From an uncultured Eubacteriales bacterium (lineage in GTDB: Bacteria; Bacillota; Clostridia; Oscillospirales; UBA644), in NCBI GenBank assembly GCA_934454405.1, contig CAKSFN010000001.1, positions 1 to 64,000 on the forward strand: 64,000 bases of DNA. The letters are read 5' to 3'. Below are positions 16,820 to 26,052 of the stretch, piece by piece. Position 1 is the first letter of the stretch; every line of letters begins with the position of its first letter. A program made the translations under genes and the position numbers. The notes under the pieces were generated by a model. That model had not been told where the DNA came from. It did no database searches and saw only the letters and a program-made list of their open reading frames with translations.

Positions 16820-18853
16820 TTACACTTTGCGGAAGTAAAGCCCTCTTGTAAAGCCTTTTTCGTCCGCAAACGGGGCGCCCCGCGCGTAAAGCCCGATTAT
16901 TTCTTTCGGGGCGGACGCGTCTTTCTCCGTCTCGTCCGTAAAAATAAATCTGTAATATCCGCAGCGCGGAATTTCTTTGTCCGCCGTCCACAGAACGTCT
17001 CCGTTCCAGATCCTGTTCCGGCAGCCGTATTCGCAGGTGACGAAAAAATTTCTCGCGGTGCGGTCCGTCATTATATACGGCTTTCCGTGCCCGTTTCCCG
17101 AGCAGGCGACGCGTTTTTTCTTTATGCAGTTCCGAACGCACATCAGAGGCAGTCTGCCGTAAACCGTCAGGGCGGAATCTTCCGCGGCGATATCTTTAAT
17201 CTGCGAAAAATTAAGCTCGAAAGAAAGCGTCGTTTCCGCAACCCCCTCCCGGCGCAGAACGTCCGCCGTAAAAGAATTGAACACATTCAATCCGAAATCC
17301 GTCGCCACGTCAAAACCGAGATTTTTGCACATATATATTTGCCCGACGTTGTTGACGAGGACTTTTTTTATCCCCTGTTTTTTCGCCTTTTTCAAAAACT
17401 CTTTTATCGCGACGGCTTCATCGTCCGAAAAGACCTGCGGAAGCCAGACCCCGACCCCGTCGGGCATTTTTTCCGTGATCCCGTCAAACGCTTTTCCTCC
17501 CGCCTGCGTTATCGGCAGCCAGATAAAATCCGCGCCGCAATCCGCCGCGTTTTGCGGGCAATTCAGAAAAAAAGCCTCGTTCACGGGCTTGCGCAAAGCC
17601 TCTTTCTTTTCGGGGTAAGAAAGCTTTATGTCAAGAAAACCGTGCTTCACGGTCTTTCTCATCTTCGCAATGCTCGCAACGACCTCGCGCCTTGCCGCGT
17701 TCAGCCCCGAAACGGGAATAAACGCGTTTTCGGGCAGGTTGAGCGATACGTCTTTGAGTGTATATATCGTGTCTCCGAGTTTTGAAAGCGCCTTTACCGT
17801 ATCCGCGCCGACAGTCGGCGTTTTTGTCGCCTTTTCCCATAAAACGGAGCTTTCCGCGCCGTAGCCGTCCGAGGTTCTTGCCGAAAGAGTCAGCTCCTTA
17901 TCGTCCTTTTTTGAAAGAGAGAAAGAAATTTTCGCCCTCTTGTATTCCGCGTTTTTCAGAGGAAAAGAATTTGTTGTAAGCCCTCTCACGCCGAACATTT
18001 TTTCTCCGAGACTTCCCGTGAAATACCCGTCCGAAAAGCCGTCGCGCGAAAAAATCCCCGCCAGAAACTCTTCGTCGCGCCCGTCAAAGGGCTTGCCTCT
18101 TTTCGCGTCGGCATAGGCGCGCGTCACCGCACCGACATATTCCGCGCCTTTCATCCGTCCCTCGATTTTGAGAGACGCAACGCCGATCTGTTCAAGCCTG
18201 TCAACATACCGAAGCAGGCACATATCTTTCAGGCTCAGCTCGTAACCGTTCCCGTAGGGCAGGCGGCACGGCTGCGCGCATCTGCCGCGGTTGCCGCTGC
18301 GTTCTCCGACCATGGCGGACATATAGCATTGACCGCTGTAAGCCATGCACATCGCGCCGTGGCAGAACGCCTCCGTTTCAACGGAGCTTTTCGCCGTTAT
18401 TTTTTCGATTTCTTTTTCCGAGAGCTCCCGCGCCAGAACAACGCGCCGAAAGCCCATATCCGCAAGAAAAGCCGCGCCGTCGGAAGAATGAACGCAAAGC
18501 TGCGTGGATGCGTGAAGCTCAACGTCAGTCCTTTTCATCAACTCTTCCGCAAGACCGAGATCCTGAACGATGAACGCGTCAACGCCCGCCGCCGCAAGCG
18601 TTTTTGCGTTTTCGAGCGCAAGCGGCATCTCCCTGTCCGAAACAAGAGTGTTCAAAACGGCGTGAACCCGGGTTCCCCGTTCGTGGCAGAAAGCGACGGA
18701 CTCCGATATATTCTCTCTCGTGAAATTTTCCGCGCCCATACGGGCGTTAAACTCCGAAAGCCCGAGATAGACCGCGTCCGCCCCGTTGAAAACCGCCGCT
18801 TCGAGAGCCTGCGCGGAGCCTGCCGGTGCAAGTATTTCCAATTCGGCTGCCAT
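16820..18853 (-). CDS. U32 family peptidase-like protein
   Basis: A 677-residue U32 protein. It begins with the family's barrel start (LEILAPAGS, then GADAVYLG) and contains the U32 signature ETEAFCHGAMCMAYSGQCYMS. The cysteine cluster CAQPCR downstream may carry an iron-sulphur cluster, as in RlhA/TrhP/UbiU relatives. The family includes collagenase-like proteins and RNA-hydroxylation factors, so peptidase activity is not assured. It follows zapA by one base between stop and ATG, an order common in Clostridia, and the two must share a transcript. Confidence 0.88.
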   Translation of the reverse strand: MAAELEILAPAGSAQALEAAVFNGADAVYLGLSEFNARMGAENFTRENISESVAFCHERGTRVHAVLNTLVSDREMPLALENAKTLAAAGVDAFIVQDLGLAEELMKRTDVELHASTQLCVHSSDGAAFLADMGFRRVVLARELSEKEIEKITAKSSVETEAFCHGAMCMAYSGQCYMSAMVGERSGNRGRCAQPCRLPYGNGYELSLKDMCLLRYVDRLEQIGVASLKIEGRMKGAEYVGAVTRAYADAKRGKPFDGRDEEFLAGIFSRDGFSDGYFTGSLGEKMFGVRGLTTNSFPLKNAEYKRAKISFSLSKKDDKELTLSARTSDGYGAESSVLWEKATKTPTVGADTVKALSKLGDTIYTLKDVSLNLPENAFIPVSGLNAARREVVASIAKMRKTVKHGFLDIKLSYPEKKEALRKPVNEAFFLNCPQNAADCGADFIWLPITQAGGKAFDGITEKMPDGVGVWLPQVFSDDEAVAIKEFLKKAKKQGIKKVLVNNVGQIYMCKNLGFDVATDFGLNVFNSFTADVLRREGVAETTLSFELNFSQIKDIAAEDSALTVYGRLPLMCVRNCIKKKRVACSGNGHGKPYIMTDRTARNFFVTCEYGCRNRIWNGDVLWTADKEIPRCGYYRFIFTDETEKDASAPKEIIGLYARGAPFADEKGFTRGLYFRKV

Positions 18854-18854
18854 A

Positions 18855-19223
18855 TTATTCCGCTTTTCCGTCGTTGGAAAGGCTTATCTTTAAGTCGAGA
18901 ACTTCCGCGCGAAGTCTTTCAACGAGCGCAAGCGCCTCTTTTCTGTCGTCCTGCGCGTCCTGTTCCTTTTTTGACAGTCGAAGAATCTCCCCGCGCAGCT
19001 TTTCAACCTCGTCGAGTGCCTTGTTTCGTTCGTCGCAGAAATCGAGACAAGCGAAAATGCTTGCCTTCGCAACATTGACGCTTGAAGCCTGCTCGATTTT
19101 TTCGGCGATAAGAGCTTTAACATCGTCAACGGCGCGCTGAGTGTTTTCGTCGCTCTCGTCCGTTGTGAACATTATCTCCACCCCGTATATGTTGGTTTTG
19201 AAAACTTTTTCCAAAAGTCCCAA
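18855..19223 (-). CDS. zapA: Cell division protein ZapA
   Basis: A 122-residue protein with an N-terminal ZapA globular domain (KTNIYGVEIMF, then residues to about 60 including VAKASIFACLDFCDE) and a C-terminal coiled coil from about residue 65 to 115. ZapA bundles FtsZ filaments at the division ring. The core segment before the coiled coil corresponds to the LAALNIADE region of the family. It is slightly long for ZapA because of the extended coiled coil. It is followed almost without gap by the U32 gene. Confidence 0.75.
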   Translation of the reverse strand: MGLLEKVFKTNIYGVEIMFTTDESDENTQRAVDDVKALIAEKIEQASSVNVAKASIFACLDFCDERNKALDEVEKLRGEILRLSKKEQDAQDDRKEALALVERLRAEVLDLKISLSNDGKAE

Positions 19224-19258
19224 CTCCTTTTCCCTTATCTTTTAAGCCTTGCGGCAAT

Positions 19259-20260
19259 TCATTTCACGTTTGTTTTTACCATTTTAAGAAACCGCGTTTC
19301 AACCGTGTCCGCATTTCTCATTTCATACGAAACCTTTAACTGCCACTCGTTCAGTATCTGCGGAAAATTATCGTAACATCCGACCGCGTCCGCGCGCAAA
19401 ACGGTCACGGTTTCTTTTCCGTAAACAAAATTTATCTCTCTCAGATCGTCTATAAGCGCGAACAGCGCCGTTGCGTTGTAAACTATTTCGGCGCGCTTTT
19501 TTTCCGCGTCATTCGTCTCGGGATATTCAACCGTAACGCAGTCGCCCTTTCCCGAATATCCCTGCAGCGCCGAAGCGCCGGGAAGGTTTTGAAGCAGATT
19601 CTTCATATCGCTTCCCACAACTCTTTCGGTTTTATACGCCGCCGCCGCGGAAATATCGTTTCGCCGCCAATCGTTTTGATCCGCCCTGTACTGAGCCGAC
19701 CCTTTATACAGCGCGGGCGCGACATAGAAAATCATAATATAGGACGCCGCAAACGCAAGAACGATAAGGCAGACGTTGTATCCGCGCAGAACGCGGCTTT
19801 TCGGCTCGGCTTTTTTGAGAGGGGTTTCCGCGGAGCATTCGTCTGCGGCTTTTAATGCGGCTCTCGTATATCCCGGAATGAACATCAGCTGAAGCGGAAG
19901 CAGCACGTTTGCGATGTAGGTCACCGTTCCGTAGGTTGAAGAAAAATCCTTTTTGCACAGAAGCGCGCAGCAAACAACGCCTGCCGCGGCGCCGCTCATA
20001 CAGCAAAAAAACAAAATCCGCATAACCCTGTTCATCTGCTCGGTATTCAGCTCCTGCGTTTCGTTAAGCGTATCCTTTTTCGCCACGCCGTTCTTCGACA
20101 GGCAGACAATTCCGAGAATGACCGACGCCGCCATAAGAAATGCCGAAAGACGAATCCCCGCGGACGAGATCTCAAGAGAGGAAAGCATCCACGCGCAAAC
20201 GGTTATCATCAGATACCTCTGCGCTTTTTGTCTCGAATATATTTTTCTGTAAACTCTCAT
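19259..20260 (-). CDS. Membrane protein with C-terminal DUF4825-like domain
   Basis: A 333-residue protein with about five membrane segments: two near the N-terminus (16-55), two in the middle (80-130) and one at about 165-190. The extracytoplasmic C-terminal part contains NATALFALIDDLREINFVYG, resembling the DUF4825 pattern seen in Firmicute membrane proteins and BlaR1-type regions. That assignment is from pattern memory and moderately sure. No function is known. It lies 35 bases upstream of zapA on the same strand and may be in that operon. Confidence 0.55.
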   Translation of the reverse strand: MRVYRKIYSRQKAQRYLMITVCAWMLSSLEISSAGIRLSAFLMAASVILGIVCLSKNGVAKKDTLNETQELNTEQMNRVMRILFFCCMSGAAAGVVCCALLCKKDFSSTYGTVTYIANVLLPLQLMFIPGYTRAALKAADECSAETPLKKAEPKSRVLRGYNVCLIVLAFAASYIMIFYVAPALYKGSAQYRADQNDWRRNDISAAAAYKTERVVGSDMKNLLQNLPGASALQGYSGKGDCVTVEYPETNDAEKKRAEIVYNATALFALIDDLREINFVYGKETVTVLRADAVGCYDNFPQILNEWQLKVSYEMRNADTVETRFLKMVKTNVK

Positions 20261-20395
20261 AAAGTGCGACCTCTCCGTTCCTCCTCCGCGCCGGGAATAT
20301 ACTTAATATATTGATTTTAGCATAAATTTATGAAAAAGTAAATAGCGCATTTGTAAAACTTGCGCTTCACGCGTTTTTTTTATTATGGAAAAAGG

Positions 20396-20424
20396 TTGAC
20401 AAATCGGTGTTGCGGTGATATAAT
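20396..20424 (+). promoter_or_regulatory. Sigma-A promoter of the VanZ gene
   Basis: TTGACA at 20396-20401 and TATAAT at 20419-20424 with a 17-base spacer. Confidence 0.8.
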
Positions 20425-20455
20425 ATAATAAAATCTTAAAGAAGAGTGGCGACCT

Positions 20456-20983
20456 GTGGAAACGAAAAAAGGCAAGATATTCGGAATTGCTCTTTGGGTT
20501 GCGATAATCGGTTTGATATCCGTCATTTTCGTCTTTTCGGGTATGGTCGGCGCGGTATCGAACGAATTCAGCGAACCGATAACAGACAAGGTCAACAGCG
20601 TTGTTACCTCCCGAATAGTTACCGATCTGGATCAAAGACCGGCGATAGACCGTTTTATGCTTAAAGAAAAAATCAGTATCGCGGTGAGAAAAACAGCCCA
20701 TATCACCGAGTTTTTTTTGCTCGGAGCTCTTTTCCTGCTCAGATTCCGGCTGTACGGTGCGGGAAATATGCGCGCGGCTCTTTATTCGGCGAGCGCATGC
20801 CTGTTTCTTGCGGTTTTTGACGAATATCATCAAACTTTTATTCCGGGGCGTTACGGCTGCCTTGAAGATGTTCTGGTCGACTTTTTCGGAGTCGTTTCGG
20901 GAATATTGCTTTGCGCTGCCGTTATCGCGCTCGTTTTGCGAATTAAAAACAAAAAAACGAAAAAGGAGCTTTCCTCCGTTTGA
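20456..20983 (+). CDS. VanZ family membrane protein
   Basis: A 175-residue protein starting at GTG, with four membrane segments and the VanZ core: RKTAHITEFFLLGALF in the second segment and DEYHQTFIPGRYGCLEDVLVDFFG. The conserved His, Glu, Asp and Gln/Phe/Pro residues are typical. VanZ proteins are linked to low-level teicoplanin resistance in enterococci, but most members are uncharacterised. The GTG at 20456 is the only plausible start after the promoter, with a weak GAAGAG upstream. The phosphotransferase gene follows after 95 bases and may be co-transcribed. Confidence 0.85.
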   Translation: METKKGKIFGIALWVAIIGLISVIFVFSGMVGAVSNEFSEPITDKVNSVVTSRIVTDLDQRPAIDRFMLKEKISIAVRKTAHITEFFLLGALFLLRFRLYGAGNMRAALYSASACLFLAVFDEYHQTFIPGRYGCLEDVLVDFFGVVSGILLCAAVIALVLRIKNKKTKKELSSV

Positions 20984-21078
20984 GTTTCCGCGGAAGAAGG
21001 TCTTCGTTTTTTGTCGTCTTTTGAACGAAAACCGTTGCTTTGCGACGGGCGACGAATTGAAATGAATGAGGTGCTATC

Positions 21079-22182
21079 ATGGAAAGAACTCTTGAATCCA
21101 CACTTGTGGATGTTGCGCGGACGCTCGGTGTCGATGCCCCTCTCGGCGAGTATCAGATAGTTACTGCGGGACATATAAACGACACTTACCGCGTCAGGTT
21201 CGGCGATATTTTTTATACAATGCAGCGCGTTAATCGCTATGTTTTCAAAAATCCGAAGGCAATAATGTCAAATATCGATCTGGTCACGCATCATCTGCGG
21301 AAAAAGATCAGAGCGGACGGCGGCGATCCCGAAAGAGAGACTCTGCGCTATCTGCGCGACGCAAACAGGCAGAATTACGTGCTTCCCGACGGAGAAGACG
21401 GCGATTTCTGGCGAATGAGCATTTACATAGACAAGTGCTGCACGTATAATGTTGTGACCAATCAGAAGATGCTTGAATCCGCGGGACAGGGCTTCGGAAC
21501 CTTTCAGCGCCGCCTGACGGATTTCCCTGCGGAAAAGCTTTTTGAGACCATTCCGAATTTCCATAATACGCCCGTCCGCCTGAACGACCTTTTCGACGCC
21601 GTTGAAAAGGACGTCTGCGGCAGAGTGAAGGACTGCAAAAGGCTTATCTCCGTTTTTGAGGAGCACAGAAATACCTGCGGAAAGATAATCAAGCTTCAGC
21701 AGGAGGGCAAAATCCCTCTCCGGGTAACTCATAACGACACAAAATTCAACAATATCCTTATAGACGACGCAACGCACCAAGCCGTTTGCGTTATCGATCT
21801 GGACACGGTTATGCCCGGTATTTCCTGCTATGATTTCGGCGACGCGATACGTTTTGCCGGCAATACGGCGGAAGAAGACGAGATCGACCTTTCACGCGTA
21901 ACGATAAGCATGGAGAACTACGAATCGTTTACGCGCGGATTTATGGGCGCGATGGAAGGAATGTTCACCAAGGAAGAAAACGACAATATGGCTGCCGCCG
22001 CGATTATCGACACGCTGGAGATAGGAGGCCGATTCCTTGAAGATTATCTGAGAGGCGATAAGTATTTTAAGATAAAGTACCCCACTCAGAACTACAACCG
22101 CGCCGCGAATCAGGTCAAGCTTGCGCTTGATATGATAGCCCGCTATGACACAATGGACAATATCGTTAAAAAATATCAGTGA
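21079..22182 (+). CDS. APH-fold kinase, NahK-like (N-acetylhexosamine 1-kinase family)
   Basis: A 367-residue protein of the aminoglycoside phosphotransferase fold. The Brenner motif is HNDTKFNNIL (catalytic Asp, then Asn for metal), followed by the metal-binding VIDLDTVMPG, and the N-lobe opens with GHINDTYRV. The overall pattern matches N-acetylhexosamine 1-kinases (NahK/LnpB) and related anomeric sugar kinases more than antibiotic kinases, but the substrate is not provable from sequence. AATGAGGTGC upstream of the ATG gives a good ribosome site. A hairpin with a T-run lies just after the stop, before the WYL regulator. Confidence 0.75.
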   Translation: MERTLESTLVDVARTLGVDAPLGEYQIVTAGHINDTYRVRFGDIFYTMQRVNRYVFKNPKAIMSNIDLVTHHLRKKIRADGGDPERETLRYLRDANRQNYVLPDGEDGDFWRMSIYIDKCCTYNVVTNQKMLESAGQGFGTFQRRLTDFPAEKLFETIPNFHNTPVRLNDLFDAVEKDVCGRVKDCKRLISVFEEHRNTCGKIIKLQQEGKIPLRVTHNDTKFNNILIDDATHQAVCVIDLDTVMPGISCYDFGDAIRFAGNTAEEDEIDLSRVTISMENYESFTRGFMGAMEGMFTKEENDNMAAAAIIDTLEIGGRFLEDYLRGDKYFKIKYPTQNYNRAANQVKLALDMIARYDTMDNIVKKYQ

Positions 22183-22202
22183 TCTCAACATTGAACAAAG
22201 CC

Positions 22203-22233
22203 GCCCGTCGGAAAGTCGACGGGCTCGCTTTTT
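22203..22233 (+). terminator. Terminator or attenuator between kinase and WYL regulator
   Basis: GCCCGTCG and CGACGGGC flank GAAAGT; TCGC then five T follow. It sits between the kinase stop and the WYL start, so it may reduce read-through. Confidence 0.65.
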
Positions 22234-22253
22234 CGGGGAGAGGAGAAATTGTT

Positions 22254-23006
22254 TTGTCAACGCCTCAAAAAGCAAAGATAATGTATCTTTATCGCATACT
22301 TCAGCAAAAAAGCGACCGCGACCACCGTTTGACGGTTGCGGATATGATCGAGGAACTTGCCGAATACGGAATCAAGGCGGAAAGAAAATCCGTCTATTCC
22401 GATATTGCGCTGCTTCGGGAGATGGGCTTTCATATTATCATGCACCGAAGCAAGGAGGTCGGCTATTATCTTGAATCGGCGCCGCTGTCCGTCGAGGAAC
22501 TGAAGCTGCTGACGGACGCGGTCAACACCTCATCCTTCATTCCCGCGCGAAAGGCGAACGACTTAAAAAAGAAGCTTGCACTTTTGTCTTCCGAAAAAAA
22601 CGCGAGAGCGCTGGATCGCCCCGTCTTTTTCCCCGACCGGAGAGAGGGAGAAAAAGAACAGACTTATCAGAAAGTCGAGACCCTGCGCAAGGCCGTCGGC
22701 GGCGACAGGAAGATAGACTTTGATTACGCCGACCCTCTTGCGGAAGGCGCGCGTCCGACGGCGTTTCGCGGCGTCAGCCCGTACTGCATCGTCTGGTATG
22801 GACGCAGATTTTACGTTGTCGCGGGCTCTGACGGCTTTGAGGAAGGACTTCGCCCGTTTGCCGTTCGGGGCATGACTAATATAACGCAGCTGTCTTCTTC
22901 ACGGGAAAAGCTGTTTGTTTATTCGGGAGATGTTGATTTCAATATGCAGTATTTTGTCGACGGCATATTTTCTTCCGAAGGGGAAAAGGAGCTTTTCCCC
23001 GACTGA
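22254..23006 (+). CDS. WYL-domain transcriptional regulator
   Basis: A 250-residue regulator with an N-terminal winged helix (about residues 5-65: ADMIEELAEYGIKAERKSVYSD) and a C-terminal WYL ligand-sensing domain that shows SPYCIVWYGRRFYVVAG. WYL proteins are bacterial one-component regulators that sense nucleic-acid-type or other small ligands. I favour a TTG start at 22254: AGGAG lies at 22241-22245, eight bases upstream, whereas the longer frame from GTG 22179 passes through the hairpin at 22203-22224 and overlaps the kinase stop. Its targets are unknown; the kinase upstream is a candidate. Confidence 0.82.
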   Translation: MSTPQKAKIMYLYRILQQKSDRDHRLTVADMIEELAEYGIKAERKSVYSDIALLREMGFHIIMHRSKEVGYYLESAPLSVEELKLLTDAVNTSSFIPARKANDLKKKLALLSSEKNARALDRPVFFPDRREGEKEQTYQKVETLRKAVGGDRKIDFDYADPLAEGARPTAFRGVSPYCIVWYGRRFYVVAGSDGFEEGLRPFAVRGMTNITQLSSSREKLFVYSGDVDFNMQYFVDGIFSSEGEKELFPD

Positions 23007-23024
23007 TAAAAATCTGACAAGACG

Positions 23025-23057
23025 AAAAAAGCCCGCGGCTTGCGCCGCGGGCTTTTT
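23025..23057. terminator. Bidirectional terminator
   Basis: GCCCGCGGC-TTGC-GCCGCGGGC flanked by A6 and T5. Separates the convergent WYL and aldolase genes. Confidence 0.9.
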
Positions 23058-23072
23058 GCTTTGATTTTTGCT

Positions 23073-24086
23073 TTAATAAATGGATTTGCCGAAAGAGTTG
23101 AGGTCTTTGCAGGCTTCAACAACTCTCGCGGAAACTCCTGCCGAACCCTTTTTGAGGTAGGAACGGGGATCGTAAACCTTTTTAACGCCGACTTCGCCGT
23201 CGATTTTAAGGATTCCGTCATAGTTTTTGAAGACGTGATCCGCAACGGGACGGGAGAACGCATACTGCGTGTCTGTGTCGATGTTCATTTTGATAACGCC
23301 GTACTGAAGTGTTTCCTGAATTTCTTCGTGGGACGAGCCCGAGCCGCCGTGGAAAACGAAATTGAAGTGCGCGTCGGGACCCTTTTCCGCTTTGATCGCG
23401 TCCTGACCTTCTTTGAGAACCTTCGGTCTGAGCTTTACGTTGCCCGGCTTGTAAACGCCGTGAACGTTGCCGAATGTTGCCGCAAGCGTGTATCTGCCGA
23501 TGCCGCTGAGTTCGTTTTCAACAAGAAGCATATCTTCGGGCGTGGTGTAAAGCTTTGCGCCCGCCTCGCCGGTAACGCCGTCCTCTTCGCCGCCGACAAC
23601 GCCTGCCTCAACTTCAAGCACGAGCTGAGACTTCGCGCATCTTTCGAGAAGTCCCTTCGCTATCTTGACATTTTCCTTGTGGGGAAGCGCCGAGCCGTCG
23701 AACATGTGGGAGTTGAAAAGGTTCGGAAGACCTGCCGCGCGGCGTCTTTCCGTCTCTTCGATAAGGGGAATCATAAAGGTGTCAACCTTGTCGTTCTGGC
23801 AATGGTCGGTATGAAGCGCAACAAAGATATTGTACTTTTCAGCCATGAGGTGAACATGGTTTGCAAGTGTAAGAGCTCCGAGGTACATATCTTTCAATGT
23901 GCCGGACGCGTGCTGCGCGCCGCCGAAAGACATCTGGATGATACCGTCGGAATGAGCCTCCGCAAGTCCCGCGAGAACGCCGTTGATCGACTCCATGTCG
24001 AAAACGTTGATGGCGGGGAATGCGTAATGGTTCGCGTAGGCGGTGTCCATCATTTTGCAATACTGTTCATAAGTTGCTACAGGCAT
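23073..24086 (-). CDS. fba: Class II fructose-bisphosphate aldolase
   Basis: A 337-residue zinc-dependent aldolase that splits fructose 1,6-bisphosphate in glycolysis. The zinc and catalytic segment ALHTDHCQ is near residue 93, followed by SHMFDGSALP, the conserved EVEAGVVGGEEDGV, and HGGSGSSHEE with the substrate-binding glycine loop. The HTDHC form and the length place it with class IIA (FbaA-like) enzymes. The ribosome site and MPVATYEQY start are clear. A consensus promoter lies 68-96 bases upstream, and a strong terminator follows the stop, so it is monocistronic and likely highly expressed. Confidence 0.93.
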   Translation of the reverse strand: MPVATYEQYCKMMDTAYANHYAFPAINVFDMESINGVLAGLAEAHSDGIIQMSFGGAQHASGTLKDMYLGALTLANHVHLMAEKYNIFVALHTDHCQNDKVDTFMIPLIEETERRRAAGLPNLFNSHMFDGSALPHKENVKIAKGLLERCAKSQLVLEVEAGVVGGEEDGVTGEAGAKLYTTPEDMLLVENELSGIGRYTLAATFGNVHGVYKPGNVKLRPKVLKEGQDAIKAEKGPDAHFNFVFHGGSGSSHEEIQETLQYGVIKMNIDTDTQYAFSRPVADHVFKNYDGILKIDGEVGVKKVYDPRSYLKKGSAGVSARVVEACKDLNSFGKSIY

Positions 24087-24153
24087 TGGAAAACCCTCCG
24101 TATATGATAAAATGTTTTTTTATTGCGGTATAAACCGATATTTTTCTGAATAT

Positions 24154-24182
24154 ATTATACAACAAGAAGAGTAATTAGTCAA
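24154..24182 (-). promoter_or_regulatory. Sigma-A promoter of the aldolase gene
   Basis: TTGACT (24177-24182) and TATAAT (24154-24159) on the minus strand, 17-base spacer. Confidence 0.75.
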
Positions 24183-24233
24183 GAGAAAAAAGCGTTAAAC
24201 CTAAAATATGTAAAAAAGAGGAGGTTTATAAGC

Positions 24234-25289
24234 GTGTCTGACACGGAAACGAAAAAAAACAGGCTTATATGCCTCCTTTACTATTCCGTTATCGTTGTTT
24301 TATACTATGTGTTCTTCAAATGGGCTTTTGCGTGGACGCTGCCGTTTCTTATAGGGCTTTTGCTTGCGCTTGCGTTAAACCCGATGATAGAGTTTCTTGT
24401 CCGCAAGACCCGAATGAAACGCGCCTTTATTTGCGCGGTTGCCGTTCTCGCCATCTGGTCGGGCGCGGGCTTTTTGCTTTTCAAGCTCGGTCAAGCCGTT
24501 TACTCTCAGGCAAAAAATCTTCTCGAATTCATCTCTTCGATAGACCTGAAAACGCTTTCGGAAACCGTTTCGGGCTTTTTCGGGGACGCCGTCCGCGCCG
24601 AGGATGTCGAAAATATGTTTTCTTCTTTTTTCGAGCAGGGGATAGAGGGTGCCGTCGGAGCCGCTTCGTCCCTGCTCGGCGCCGCGGTTGATTTTCTCGT
24701 CAAGGTTCCCGAGCTGCTGCTTTTTTTCGTCGCCGCGGTTATGTCCTCCTATTTTTTTTCCGCCGATCTGCCCGGAATCAAAAAAACGGTTTCGCGCCTT
24801 GTTCCGAAAAGCAGACGATTTGATTATGTCGAAACGAAAGAATTTTTTTCCGGCAAGCTTCTTCGCCTTCTGCTTGCCTATATGCTGATAATGACGATAA
24901 CTTTCGGCGAGCTTCTTGCGGGGCTTCTGATCCTGCGCGTGGACTATGCCGTTCTGATAGCGCTCGTCGTCGCCGTTCTCGATATTCTTCCCGTGATAGG
25001 AACGGGCACCATACTTGTTCCGTGGGGCATCGTGGAGCTTCTCAAGGCAAACTACGCTCTCGGCGCGGGGATACTTGTTCTCTGTGCGGTTATTTCGGTT
25101 GTTCGCGAGGTCATCGAGCCTCGTATCGTCGGCGGCAGGCTCGGACTTTCTCCTCTTCTCTCTCTTGTTCTGATGTATGCGGGTTTGAAGCTTTTCGGAG
25201 TTCTCGGAATGTTCGTCGTGCCTCTGACGATGATATACCTGAAATTCCTCAACGACACCGACCGCATATATCTTTGGCGCGGAAAATGA
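24234..25289 (+). CDS. AI-2E family membrane protein, YtvI-like
   Basis: A 351-residue multi-pass membrane protein starting at GTG, with GAGGAGG at 24218-24224 ten bases upstream. It has about eight hydrophobic segments, with the family's central soluble helix region at about 85-150 and the conserved C-terminal part EPRIVGGRLGLSPLL. Firmicute members of this length include the sporulation protein YtvI; other members export AI-2 or act as sodium antiporters. I see no sigma-E promoter upstream, so the sporulation role is plausible but unproven. Confidence 0.75.
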   Translation: MSDTETKKNRLICLLYYSVIVVLYYVFFKWAFAWTLPFLIGLLLALALNPMIEFLVRKTRMKRAFICAVAVLAIWSGAGFLLFKLGQAVYSQAKNLLEFISSIDLKTLSETVSGFFGDAVRAEDVENMFSSFFEQGIEGAVGAASSLLGAAVDFLVKVPELLLFFVAAVMSSYFFSADLPGIKKTVSRLVPKSRRFDYVETKEFFSGKLLRLLLAYMLIMTITFGELLAGLLILRVDYAVLIALVVAVLDILPVIGTGTILVPWGIVELLKANYALGAGILVLCAVISVVREVIEPRIVGGRLGLSPLLSLVLMYAGLKLFGVLGMFVVPLTMIYLKFLNDTDRIYLWRGK

Positions 25290-25343
25290 GGACTTCCTTC
25301 AAAAAAAAAATTAACCGTTTATGAGTTTTTTGCCGAAAAGGTC

Positions 25344-25372
25344 TTGTAATCGGGAAGACATTATGTTAATAT
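25344..25372 (+). promoter_or_regulatory. Possible promoter of the small lipoprotein
   Basis: TTGTAA (25344-25349) and TAATAT (25367-25372) with a 17-base spacer, about 75 bases before the ATG. Confidence 0.4.
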
Positions 25373-25447
25373 ATTCTCGGAAGGCGTCGAAGACTTCTTC
25401 CGAAAAAGACGGCGCGGATTTTTTACTGCGCCTTTACGGAGAAAAAT

Positions 25448-25846
25448 ATGAAAACAAAATTGGTTTTGCCCGTTCTTATGCTTGCGCTCGTATTCCTTTT
25501 TTCGGGATGCGGTCACGTTTCCGATTACGCCACGGCGGAAAGACTGAATTTTCTTTCCGAAAAGTACGACGAACTGAAGGAAGTTTCAAACAAGGTGTCC
25601 CAAAAACTGACTTCTTCGCAAAACGCCGCGCCCGGGCTGTATGACGAGTTCAACGAGCTTGCCGTTTCCGCAAACACGCTTGCGGCGGAGATAAATTCAT
25701 ATATCGACAGGCAAATCGAAAAAACCGTTTGCGAAAGCCTGATCACGCGCTGCGAGAAGCTTCTTTCCGAATACGAAAAGCTGGGCGATAAGATAACCGC
25801 CGCAGCCGATAAAACAGAGGCTTCCGCCGAAAACGGCGCGAAGTGA
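25448..25846 (+). CDS. Small lipoprotein of unknown function
   Basis: A 132-residue protein with a lipoprotein signal peptide: a hydrophobic stretch followed by the lipobox FSGC (Cys near residue 21). The mature part is highly charged and helical, with heptad-like segments (RLNFLSEKYDELKEVSNK and LAAEINSYIDRQIEK) that suggest a coiled coil. GGAGAAAAAT precedes the ATG. I do not recognise a family. It ends near an imperfect hairpin followed by a T-run. Probably anchored to the outer face of the membrane. Confidence 0.65.
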   Translation: MKTKLVLPVLMLALVFLFSGCGHVSDYATAERLNFLSEKYDELKEVSNKVSQKLTSSQNAAPGLYDEFNELAVSANTLAAEINSYIDRQIEKTVCESLITRCEKLLSEYEKLGDKITAAADKTEASAENGAK

Positions 25847-25876
25847 TTTTTGCGAAAAAGAAGAAATAATATAAAG

Positions 25877-25917
25877 CGGAGGACCCGTCTTTCAAGGCGG
25901 ATCCCCCGTTCTTTTTA
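25877..25917 (+). terminator. Imperfect terminator after the lipoprotein
   Basis: CGGAGGACCCGTC and GGCGGATCCCCCG pair with two mismatches around a short loop and are followed by TTCTTTTTATT. Confidence 0.5.
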
Positions 25918-26052
25918 TTCACTTTTTTCAGAAGGGTTTTTCGGCGATTTTGAAAGAATTCGGCGTTCCGAATATAAGCTTTCCGTCCGTTGTTATCCGA
26001 TACGGGGCACGGTGATCGCGCTGTTGAAATATTTGCTCGGAACGAAACCTTG

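Noticed and set aside
20303..20833. 176-residue minus-strand open frame opposite VanZ
   Set aside because: Antisense shadow of a recognisable VanZ gene that has a consensus promoter.
21079..22182. Aminoglycoside resistance kinase
   Set aside because: The fold is shared, but the N-lobe and length fit NahK-like sugar kinases better and there is no resistance context.
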